Shown in pieces: positions 1 to 6,054 of a stretch of 8,905 bases of DNA. Source of the stretch: Bacteroidia bacterium (GTDB lineage: Bacteria; Bacteroidota; Bacteroidia; Bacteroidales; P3); the NCBI GenBank assembly GCA_025999775.1, contig BNXT01000037.1:1-8905 (forward strand), given 5' to 3'. The notes below the pieces were generated by a model. That model had not been told where the DNA came from. It was given only the letters and a program-made list of their open reading frames with translations, and ran no database searches. Every line of letters begins with the position of its first letter. Within the stretch, counting starts at the first letter, position 1. A program made the position numbers and the translations under genes.

Positions 1-1
1 T

Positions 2-37
2 TAAGTTTCTTAAGTATTTTAAGTAACTTAAGCAGAT
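2..37. repeat. Four 9-nt direct repeats, TAAGnnnnn
   Basis: Four consecutive 9-nt units start at positions 2, 11, 20 and 29 (TAAGTTTCT, TAAGTATTT, TAAGTAACT, TAAGCAGAT). They share TAAG with near-exact 9-nt spacing. They lie just downstream of a possible minus-strand -7 box, so they could fall in the leader of a gene beyond the left edge. Whether they bind a protein or are simple slippage repeats cannot be told. Confidence 0.5.
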
Positions 38-45
38 TTGAACTG

Positions 46-53
46 CAAATATA
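46..53 (-). promoter_or_regulatory. Candidate Bacteroidota -7 box (TATATTTG) reading left
   Basis: On the minus strand the sequence TATATTTG matches the Bacteroidota primary-sigma -7 consensus TAnnTTTG exactly. It sits 29 bp downstream of the T9SS stop codon and would start transcription near position 39, leftward out of the window. No good -33 TTTG is visible at the usual spacing, so this is a candidate only. Confidence 0.4.
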
Positions 54-81
54 CAAAAAATAATCATCTAAACCCGCCTTA

Positions 82-1761
82 TTATTCCACCAACATCGTT
101 GCCATTTCTCCATCGATAGTTATCAGATAAATGCCGGCTGCTTTTGGAGCGGGGAATTGCGCTGTGCCACCGAATAGTTGATGCGTGCCGACAAGCTCAC
201 CGGAGATGTTGTAGATACGTATTACGCTGCCGTCTGCTGCGTCGCTTTCGAGCGTTACCTTAGCGCCGATTTGAATAGGATTCGGGTAAGATTTCAGCGA
301 TGCCGTCGGCGTCGAAGGTACCCTATCGGGGCACACGTGTAGCGCCCTGCCGTCTATGGTAGTTACGGTAACGCTGTAGTCGGCGGTAGGGTCGAGCCTA
401 TCGGTGCGGGCGGGACCGGCGGTGTAGTACTGCCGGTCAATGCCGATAGGCTGTCCGTTGCGGTACCACGCATAGTGCGTAAACTCGTAGCCACCGTTGT
501 CTGCGGGGTTGTTGTTCACGTAAAGGATGTTGTTAAACTTCATTCCCACGATGTCAGCAAAGGCAAAGCGGCGCTCTATCTGTAGCGTGTAATGCTGCGT
601 GCTACCGTCGGAGGATTGCACGGTGTAGGCGACGTCGTGAATGTCGGGACGAGCAATGTCAACATCGAAACTGCTGCCCGACGTGCCTTTGTAAATCACC
701 TGTGAACCGCTTTCGGCAGTCGTTACGGTGATTTGTGTGGTGATGGCACCGCAGTCGGCAAGGTAGAAATCAGTAATGCCTGCCTGTGGCGTGGCATCGC
801 TCACCGTTACTGTGCTTACGTTTGTGTTGCTGCTCACAATGGCGATGGTGTGCGACACGTCCGTTGCCGAATAATTCGAGTCGTCAATGTAGGCTGTTAG
901 CGTTACGTTGCCCGACTGTAGCAAGTTCAACTGCGTGTTGACACTTGTGTCTATATTTGCCGCCGCGGCGCTGCCGCTGATGCGGAATTTCACCGTTACG
1001 CTGTTCGCTGTGGTCGCTACCAGAGTGTAGCTGCCGCTTTCGAGCTGCAGAGTGTCCGCAGGGGCAAAGGTGATGGCAAGTGGTATCTTGTCGATGGTCA
1101 ATGTACCGGCAACGTAGGTAAAGGCGTAGTTGTTGGATACGCCGCCTGCTGCCGTGATGGGGTAGGCGCCTACCGCACTGCCTGTTGTTGCTGTGGTGGT
1201 TGCTGTTGGTGCGGTGGTCAGGTTGCTTTCATTCTCGCCGTCCACAAAGCCGCTGTAGGCTATAGTCAAAGCGGGATTGGCTGCGCCGTGGGCTTTGCTT
1301 TTGTCTTCGGCGGTAACGGTCAGCGTTGCTGTTGTGATGTCCGCCGATTGCGCAACGAATGTCGGTAAGTCGTAGTTGCCTGCGTCTGTGCCGCTGATTG
1401 ACCACGTGCTTGCGGTGATGTTGCCTGCTGTTTGTACATCTTTGCCTGCCGCATAAGTAAGCGCGGCATTGAGCGTTACAAGGTCGTTGCCTATTACGTT
1501 GGTCAAGCCGCCGGTGTGGATGGCTGCTGTTGTGCCGTCATATACTTTTGTGGGCGTTACCGTTACATTATGCGTCAGTGTGAGTTTGTTTACGGTGAAA
1601 CTTTTGCCGACAAAAGTGGTGTCATAGTTGTTGCCGCTATTACCGTCGCTGATAGCGAGGGTGTTTAGTACAATATTGTGACTGCCTGCCGTTAGGTTGC
1701 CGGAAGCGCTGCGGCTGATAGAGGTTATAGAGAAAATAGAGCAGCCCATGGATGAATCCAT
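82..1761 (-). CDS. T9SS-sorted YDG/MBG-repeat surface or secreted protein, N-terminally truncated
   Basis: This encodes the C-terminal 559 residues of a large secreted adhesin-like protein. Domains in order: the end of one repeat (about 20-60), a YDG domain (about 66-143, with KVYDGTT at 72-78), an MBG-type domain (about 145-224, with FVDGENESNL and the ending TYVAGTLTIDK), an Ig-like beta domain (226-309), a cadherin-like beta-sandwich (about 311-396, ending in DGSTQHYTLQI), a linker domain with NNNPADNGGYEFTHYAWYRNG (398-478), and a type IX sorting domain (484-559) with SYPNP, IRIYNISGEL and GIYLITI. Proteins with this tail cross the outer membrane through the Por system after Sec export. 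The listed ATG (1761) is not a credible start: no signal peptide follows it, the first ~17 residues lie antisense to the OmpA fragment, and a stop sits just upstream (1771-1773). The 3' end is intact. The gene is visibly more GC-rich than the operon downstream. I am sure of the family and less sure that the fragment is expressed. Confidence 0.85.
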   Translation of the reverse strand: MDSSMGCSIFSITSISRSASGNLTAGSHNIVLNTLAISDGNSGNNYDTTFVGKSFTVNKLTLTHNVTVTPTKVYDGTTAAIHTGGLTNVIGNDLVTLNAALTYAAGKDVQTAGNITASTWSISGTDAGNYDLPTFVAQSADITTATLTVTAEDKSKAHGAANPALTIAYSGFVDGENESNLTTAPTATTTATTGSAVGAYPITAAGGVSNNYAFTYVAGTLTIDKIPLAITFAPADTLQLESGSYTLVATTANSVTVKFRISGSAAAANIDTSVNTQLNLLQSGNVTLTAYIDDSNYSATDVSHTIAIVSSNTNVSTVTVSDATPQAGITDFYLADCGAITTQITVTTAESGSQVIYKGTSGSSFDVDIARPDIHDVAYTVQSSDGSTQHYTLQIERRFAFADIVGMKFNNILYVNNNPADNGGYEFTHYAWYRNGQPIGIDRQYYTAGPARTDRLDPTADYSVTVTTIDGRALHVCPDRVPSTPTASLKSYPNPIQIGAKVTLESDAADGSVIRIYNISGELVGTHQLFGGTAQFPAPKAAGIYLITIDGEMATMLVE

Positions 1762-2092
1762 GTACGGTGGTTATCCGCTGAACAGCACGGTGCTGTCCGA
1801 ACAGCAGAAAGCCCTCCTTGATGAAAAAGCCGCCCTGATTCTGCAACATTATCCCGACGCACCCATCATTATCGAAGGTCATACCGACAACTCCGGTACA
1901 CACGCTATCAACATGCTGTTATCCCAAGAACGTGCTGACGTCGTCAAAGATTATCTTATCCAAAAAGGCATCGCCGCCAACCGCATAACAACCGTCTCCA
2001 AAGCCGAAGCGGAACCGCTTGTACCAAATGACAGCGAAGCGAATAGGATGAAGAATCGAAGAGTGGTGGTGAGGATTGGAAACAATGAATAA
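1697..2092 (+). CDS. OmpA-like C-terminal peptidoglycan-binding domain, N-terminally truncated
   Basis: The 131-residue reading frame is almost entirely an OmpA C-like domain (about 23-128). Visible motifs are IEGHTDNSGT (59-68) with Asp64, LSQERADVVKDYL (75-87) with Arg79, and NRMKNRRVVV (116-125). The family's conserved Asp and Arg bind diaminopimelate of peptidoglycan, so the parent protein would anchor the outer membrane to the cell wall. No signal peptide, beta-barrel or other N-terminal module precedes it. The first possible start is a TTG (1697), an ATG lies at 1748, and the frame closes upstream with a TGA at 1679-1681. Its first ~65 bp overlap the opposite-strand T9SS gene, so it looks like a 3' fragment cut by a rearrangement. 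The stop codon (2090-2092) falls inside the first unit of a heptamer repeat, so the extreme C-terminus (GNNE) may be shaped by repeat expansion. The domain call is firm; functionality as drawn is doubtful. Confidence 0.8.
   Translation: MPEALRLIEVIEKIEQPMDESMYGGYPLNSTVLSEQQKALLDEKAALILQHYPDAPIIIEGHTDNSGTHAINMLLSQERADVVKDYLIQKGIAANRITTVSKAEAEPLVPNDSEANRMKNRRVVVRIGNNE
1747..1762. other. Palindromic junction between two truncated genes
   Basis: CATGGAT (1747-1753) and ATCCATG (1756-1762) form a perfect 7-bp inverted repeat around GA. It lies where homology to the minus-strand T9SS protein ends and homology to the plus-strand OmpA domain begins (somewhere in 1690-1762). Short inverted repeats at such joins are typical of fold-back or microhomology rearrangements, and also of amplification chimeras. 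I infer a breakpoint; the sequence alone cannot show whether it is biological. Confidence 0.5.
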
Positions 2093-2127
2093 TGAATAAT
2101 GAATAATGAACAATGAATAATGAACAA
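2086..2127 (+). repeat. Heptamer array TGAAYAA, 6 copies
   Basis: Six uninterrupted 7-nt units follow each other (TGAATAA x3, TGAACAA, TGAATAA, TGAACAA). The stop codon of the OmpA fragment lies within unit 1. The unit TGAACAA is the reverse complement of TTGTTCA, which forms the 18-copy array at the right end of the window. Confidence 0.9.
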
Positions 2128-2129
2128 TG

Positions 2130-2220
2130 TGGAGCGTGGAGCGTGGAGCGTGGAGCGTGGAGCGTGGAGCGTGGAGCGTGGAGCGTGGAGCGTGGAGCGT
2201 GGAGCGTGGAGTGTGGAGTT
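2130..2220 (+). repeat. Heptamer array TGGAGCG, 11 perfect plus 2 variant copies
   Basis: Eleven perfect TGGAGCG units (2130-2206) are followed by TGGAGTG and TGGAGTT. There is no spacer, so this is a simple tandem array and not a CRISPR. It begins 2 nt after the TGAAYAA array and has the same 7-nt period despite an unrelated sequence. A decayed relative (AGTGTGG units) occurs near 8574-8590. Confidence 0.95.
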
Positions 2221-2223
2221 GTT

Positions 2224-2249
2224 GGTCGTTGAGCGTAGTCGAAACGACC
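2224..2249 (+). repeat. GAGCGTAG-loop hairpin, copy 1
   Basis: The 7-bp stem GGTCGTT (2224-2230) / AACGACC (2243-2249) encloses the 12-nt loop GAGCGTAGTCGA. Two further hairpins in the window keep this loop but have different, still self-complementary stems. Sequences of this kind (GAGCGTAGTCGAA next to a palindromic stem) are common between genes in Bacteroidota; I know of no established function. Confidence 0.75.
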
Positions 2250-2278
2250 TGTCCCGATTATTCATTGTTTAGTAAAGC

Positions 2279-2322
2279 CCCCTGAAAGGGGTAAATCAAT
2301 AGCGTAGTGGCAACGCCCTACG
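2279..2322 (+). repeat. Two-hairpin REP-like element, copy 1
   Basis: Hairpin A is CCCCT-GAA-AGGGG (2279-2291). The spacer is TAAATCAATAG (2292-2302). Hairpin B (2303-2322) pairs CGTAGTGGC with GCCCTACG around an AAC loop, with one bulged T. The layout matches copies 2 and 3 on the opposite strand. Such paired palindromes resemble REP/BIME elements mobilised by TnpA_REP (RAYT) transposases; none is encoded here. Confidence 0.7.
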
Positions 2323-2350
2323 AAAGGATGGCTACACCCCCCTCATCCAT

Positions 2351-2394
2351 CAGGCTGCAAGCCTGACATCCGATAGATTTCGCCCTTTCAGGGC
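2351..2394 (-). repeat. Two-hairpin REP-like element, copy 2
   Basis: Read on the minus strand: hairpin A GCCCT-GAA-AGGGC (2394-2382), a longer spacer GAAATCTATCGGATGT, then hairpin B CAGGCT-TGC-AGCCTG (2365-2351). Loop A (GAA) and the AAATC spacer core agree with the other copies. Loop B is TGC instead of AAC, and the spacer is 16 nt instead of 10-11, so this may be a diverged subtype. Confidence 0.65.
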
Positions 2395-2417
2395 TTAATT
2401 GTGATACCGCTACATCT

Positions 2418-2461
2418 CACAAGGCGTTGCCTTGTGCTATTGATTTCGCTCTTTCAGAGCG
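2418..2461 (-). repeat. Two-hairpin REP-like element, copy 3
   Basis: On the minus strand: hairpin A CGCTCT-GAA-AGAGCG (2461-2447), spacer AAATCAATAG, hairpin B CACAAGGC-AAC-GCCTTGTG (2436-2418). Spacer and both loops are identical to copy 1, while all outer stem positions differ yet remain paired. Copies 1 and 3 are therefore inverted relatives with covarying stems. Confidence 0.75.
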
Positions 2462-2494
2462 TTTTGTTCATTGTTCATTATTTCCAATCCTGCA

Positions 2495-2575
2495 AATCCT
2501 TTAATCCTGAAAATCCTGGTTCAGACAAAAGAAATCCTGATTCACACAAATGACGAATCAAGGTTCAGACAATTG
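2495..2575 (+). repeat. AATCCT / TTCAGACAA repeat cluster, left copy
   Basis: The cluster starts with AATCCTTTAATCCT (2495-2508) and continues with three degenerate units of about 21-23 nt starting near 2509, 2531 and 2552, each ending in TTCAGACAA or TTCACACAA. Its end (2555-2575) matches the reverse complement of 8517-8537 at 20 of 21 positions. It abuts the operon promoter and occupies the region where a -33 element would lie. Confidence 0.7.
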
Positions 2576-2587
2576 TAAAATTTTTTG

Positions 2588-2595
2588 TACCTTTG
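2588..2595 (+). promoter_or_regulatory. Operon promoter, -7 box TACCTTTG
   Basis: TACCTTTG matches TAnnTTTG exactly and is followed by C, as often seen. Transcription would begin near 2601, leaving a leader of about 25 nt before the ATG at 2627. A TTG at 2573-2575 is too close for a standard -33 spacing, so the upstream element is uncertain. The leader has no clear Shine-Dalgarno sequence (TTAGAG at best), as is normal in this phylum. Confidence 0.65.
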
Positions 2596-2626
2596 CAAAA
2601 TGTTTGATCATTAAAATTAGAGTATA

Positions 2627-5600
2627 ATGCAACAGTTACAACGTACGCTTGGTATTCTGCGCGATGGGGATACCCCGACAAACAGAGAAGATCTTCGGCT
2701 TTATATCAATTTACAGTTAGAGGTTCTAGGCTTCAATACAGGCTATATTGACGGGTTTGAATCGTTGACAAAGGAAATCATAGGTAATTTCCGTGAACGC
2801 AATCGTAACATCAACGAAAGTCTATGTCCGGCAGATATTCGCATACAGCAATTTTTGCAGTCGTATTTTAGCAAAGTACAAGGTGCAAGTATCCCTAAAT
2901 TGCCATCACAAACGTTTTGTTTGGATTTTTACGGTATTGCACGCGAATTATCGCTACCTGTCGGGTATAACGAATATTTTTCGGAATATGTACGTTCATA
3001 CAGGGTAAAACAAGGTGTTTTGCATAATCCTCGTAACGATCGTCGTACCACAAAAGGTGTTTTCCACATTGCTGAGGGCGGTTTACCTATCCCTGCTGAT
3101 AAAAAAGCCGTACCTATTCAAACAGCCGCCTACTTGTTTGGTAAGGCATTTAGCGAAACTGGCGAAATTATGACGTTGCCCTATACCGCTAACTGCGAAT
3201 GTCCTTCAAAAACGTGGGTATCCCTATTATTGCGACCGGTTATTTGTCCTAAAGTTTCCGGCATTCACGCTGAGAAATCTATGGAGATACGCTTTTTTGC
3301 ACCGGGGTCGTTGGTATCTAACCTTGATTTTGTGGAATCTATCTTTGGAAACCAAGGAAACCCTTATCATTTGTTTAATGATGCCGCTTTGGATGTTAAG
3401 CATTGGAGCGGACATACAGGGTGTGTCATTTTAGCGCCACAACTCACGATGATTACTAAACGTGAAGCGGGCTTGCCCCCTGTAGAACAAGCTACCGAAC
3501 GTCAAAAACGCGATGGTATGTGCTGGGCTTCACCGGACGAACTATACAACGATGGACAGGCTTTCAAATTGACGGTACGTACGGACGAAGGTATTATCGT
3601 TACCGTGATTGCCGACAACTATTTCGGATACTCTAAAAAAGAAGTCAAAACTCAAATGAGTTATGCCTGCAATCTCTATGGCAACACGGAAGAAGAACAT
3701 AGTGGCGGCGCTTTTATTTTTCCGGCTTACACGGAGGGCGATACCCATATCGCAAAGATTGAAAACGAAAAAGATCTTTTCGGTAGAGTAATGCCTCTGT
3801 TTTCCGATAAGATTGATATGCAACCCGAAGGCTATGGCGTGGATAAACAGTATCCCAATATCCTTTATGTACGAGAAAACACTTGCTTTGACTTGGTTAA
3901 ACAACGTGTTAGCTGGATACTCAAGGGCAAGGAAGTAAGCATTAAACTACTGCCTGACCGCATTTACTTTATGCCGAACGGTGTGAAATTGTGGATCAAT
4001 AAGGTTCCGGGTATGAACTATTACCGCTTGGTGGAATGTGCATCAGAAGGCTCGCTGTTTCATAAACCCAGCACAGTCTCCGGAGGCGGCAAATCAGAGA
4101 TTTCTAAATCCCTGTTTGATGCTATTTTTACAGGCTCCTTCTATGTAAAAGATTTTGAATCGGATATTCAGCAGGTTAGAGAAATTATCAATAAAGACTA
4201 TACAACCCGTTTCAAAGAAAAAGAACAAGGGCATGTTAGTCGGTCATTCTTGAGTTCCAAACGCTCCATCGGGTCGGTTATCAAACTGCTTACACCCTCT
4301 TCGGATAATACCGATGAATTTAACGCATGGTTAGAAAGCGTTCCGCAGTATATTAAAGGGTTTGCCTTCACTGTTAAACGGTTCTATCACGAAAATCTGA
4401 GTGGCGATTGGATGAAATATTTTAGCGTTGATATTCTTAATGGTCAATCGGGTAACGAATTGCGATACCAAGGCAAAAAGTTATTTGCACACTATTTGCG
4501 TGTAGGTTTTGACAAAAACGGCAGTTGGAGGACATTTAAACTGCGTCAGGACTTTACGCCGGCAGTGAAATTACAAACCGAAGACGATATTACAGCATCT
4601 ACAGTAGTACCTGTAAAACTTCTTGGAGAAGCGGTTCCGAGCAGAATCCGTAGAAAAAGTGTGAAGTTTGTAACAAATTGTGAAAGTCGGTTTTTCCAAC
4701 GTCCGGACGAAGCTATTGTTAGGGGGTTTGATAAACGTGCCGAATTGGATTTATCGACGGATGATACCTTCATTTCCAATTTTGAACCATTGACGGTGAC
4801 GGATGCCGTTGAAATGCTGGAAGATACTAATCATTTTGAGCAGTTTACAGAACCTATGCGAAATCTTATCCGAGATGTGGCAACAAAAAAAGACGTGGAT
4901 TACTTTGTGTCTTCCGCCAATCCTCGCTTGATTGATGGTAAGCCTTCAAAAAATGTACGTTATCTTCAAACATCAGGACTACTCACGGAAACACGCGCTA
5001 ACTACGTTGCAGAAATGGGTATGCGGCTTTCACGCAGGCTATCGTTTGATAAACCCTTGTTTTTGCCTGTTACGGACGTATTGCCGGGCAGACGCAATAA
5101 CCCGGCTGAAAATGATACCAAACCATTGGCGGTATATAATCCGCTGCACTATCAAGAACTGCCGGAATTGTTCATGGATTTCTTGTCCAGTCTTACCGGT
5201 AAATCGCCCTCTACAACAGGCGCAGGATCGGAAGGCGCACTCACAAAAGCGCCATTTAATGCCTTATTGCCGATTATTGACCTCAATAACGCATTGATTT
5301 CCTATATCTTAACGGACTATCCGGGTTATACGACACCTGCCGGTTATATCGGTCCTCATTTCCGTATCGACCATGACCTTAGCTTGTTGATTCCTGAAGT
5401 ATGGGCACGCCTCAAACCGCAAGAGAAAAACCCGCAAGAGATGATGAATAAAGGCTTTCTCGAAAAAATTGACGACTTTGAATACAAAGGACAAACCGTT
5501 AGAGCTAGTATTTTAGGCTATCGCATAACGGATAAGTTTATCAATAGCTTCTTTGGTAGGGTCTTTGAAAATCCAAACGTAGTGTTTAGCGAAGATATGC

Positions 5601-6052
5601 TGAAACCTGAATTGCAGGATATGGACGAATTTATACAAGGTATAGAAAATATCGTTACCAATCAAAAACGGGTAGCGGAACAGTATTTCCTCGATGGTAG
5701 CTATGAATTGGCTATACCGCCGTTACAAGCCTTACTCTCCATCATGGTTAAAGGCAATTTTGAAGGTCTGACCATGGACAGTCCGGAATTTAGGAAGATG
5801 TTCACGTACGACTACTTGATACAATCGGATTTTTATCAAAAACGATTGAAACGCAAACAGGAATACGATGTGCGTGCTTATGAGAAACATATTCAACACC
5901 TTGAAACAGCATTAGCAACACTTAAGGATTATCCTGAACAGACTGAAAAACTGCAAACCCTTTTGACGCAAACAATTGTTAAACGGGACTTTGCTACTTC
6001 TGAGGAATATACGGAACGTTTGAGAGGCACCTTAGGATTAGGCGATTTGTAA
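2627..6052 (+). CDS. Probable PPi-type phosphoenolpyruvate carboxykinase family protein (1141 aa)
   Basis: This is a long cytosolic protein with no signal peptide or membrane segment. My best assignment is the PPi-dependent PEPCK family (oxaloacetate + PPi giving PEP + CO2 + Pi), known from Entamoeba and Propionibacterium as single chains of roughly 1100-1200 residues, unlike the ~540-620 residue ATP/GTP enzymes. Visible motifs: GHTGCV (262-267), GYSKKEVKTQ (334-343) followed by EEEHSGGA (355-362), a glycine-rich phosphate-loop-like SGGGKSE (485-491), WRTFKLRQDF (634-643), and a charged, probably helical C-terminus (about 1070-1120). The assignment rests on length and recalled family motifs, not on an alignment; otherwise it is a conserved Bacteroidota protein of unknown function. 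The ATG at 2627 lies about 25 nt after the predicted transcription start. It is first in an operon: kdsA, a PEP-consuming enzyme, starts 2 bp after its stop, which supports but does not prove a PEP-forming role. The frame is intact. Confidence 0.6.
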   Translation: MQQLQRTLGILRDGDTPTNREDLRLYINLQLEVLGFNTGYIDGFESLTKEIIGNFRERNRNINESLCPADIRIQQFLQSYFSKVQGASIPKLPSQTFCLDFYGIARELSLPVGYNEYFSEYVRSYRVKQGVLHNPRNDRRTTKGVFHIAEGGLPIPADKKAVPIQTAAYLFGKAFSETGEIMTLPYTANCECPSKTWVSLLLRPVICPKVSGIHAEKSMEIRFFAPGSLVSNLDFVESIFGNQGNPYHLFNDAALDVKHWSGHTGCVILAPQLTMITKREAGLPPVEQATERQKRDGMCWASPDELYNDGQAFKLTVRTDEGIIVTVIADNYFGYSKKEVKTQMSYACNLYGNTEEEHSGGAFIFPAYTEGDTHIAKIENEKDLFGRVMPLFSDKIDMQPEGYGVDKQYPNILYVRENTCFDLVKQRVSWILKGKEVSIKLLPDRIYFMPNGVKLWINKVPGMNYYRLVECASEGSLFHKPSTVSGGGKSEISKSLFDAIFTGSFYVKDFESDIQQVREIINKDYTTRFKEKEQGHVSRSFLSSKRSIGSVIKLLTPSSDNTDEFNAWLESVPQYIKGFAFTVKRFYHENLSGDWMKYFSVDILNGQSGNELRYQGKKLFAHYLRVGFDKNGSWRTFKLRQDFTPAVKLQTEDDITASTVVPVKLLGEAVPSRIRRKSVKFVTNCESRFFQRPDEAIVRGFDKRAELDLSTDDTFISNFEPLTVTDAVEMLEDTNHFEQFTEPMRNLIRDVATKKDVDYFVSSANPRLIDGKPSKNVRYLQTSGLLTETRANYVAEMGMRLSRRLSFDKPLFLPVTDVLPGRRNNPAENDTKPLAVYNPLHYQELPELFMDFLSSLTGKSPSTTGAGSEGALTKAPFNALLPIIDLNNALISYILTDYPGYTTPAGYIGPHFRIDHDLSLLIPEVWARLKPQEKNPQEMMNKGFLEKIDDFEYKGQTVRASILGYRITDKFINSFFGRVFENPNVVFSEDMLKPELQDMDEFIQGIENIVTNQKRVAEQYFLDGSYELAIPPLQALLSIMVKGNFEGLTMDSPEFRKMFTYDYLIQSDFYQKRLKRKQEYDVRAYEKHIQHLETALATLKDYPEQTEKLQTLLTQTIVKRDFATSEEYTERLRGTLGLGDL

Positions 6053-6054
6053 CC

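Larger units (their letters stand above)
2093..2626. other. Noncoding repeat island upstream of the operon
   Basis: This 534-bp stretch carries no convincing gene. In order it holds the remainder of the TGAAYAA array, the TGGAGCG array, a GAGCGTAG-loop hairpin, three copies of a two-hairpin REP-like element (one plus, two minus), two TTGTTCA units (2464-2477), an AATCCT/TTCAGACAA repeat cluster and then the operon promoter. The only long minus-strand frame translates the TGGAGCG array into an artificial STLHAPR repeat. Confidence 0.85.

Noticed and set aside
1432..1668. A plus-strand open frame antisense to the adhesin gene
   Set aside because: It lies inside the YDG/MBG coding region, where the minus-strand frame has clear domain homology; the peptide has no recognisable features.
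1640..1903. A minus-strand frame spanning the junction
   Set aside because: It is in a different frame from the adhesin and mostly antisense to the OmpA domain, with no family signature.
2130..2220. Possible CRISPR array
   Set aside because: The units are 7 nt with no spacers and no cas genes are present; it is a simple tandem repeat. The same applies to 8780-8905.
1951..2265. A minus-strand frame with a repeated STLHAPR peptide
   Set aside because: The repeat is the translation of the TGGAGCG heptamer array (three units per seven codons), and the rest is antisense to the OmpA domain.
2493..2580. Possible attachment site or integrative-element border
   Set aside because: The repeats are inverted, not direct, relative to the right copy; there is no integrase or tRNA gene, and the element resembles common Bacteroidota intergenic repeats.
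2093..2626. Search for a transposase, toxin-antitoxin pair or defence gene
   Set aside because: No frame of useful length with family motifs exists here or in 8375-8905; the unusual content is noncoding repeats only.
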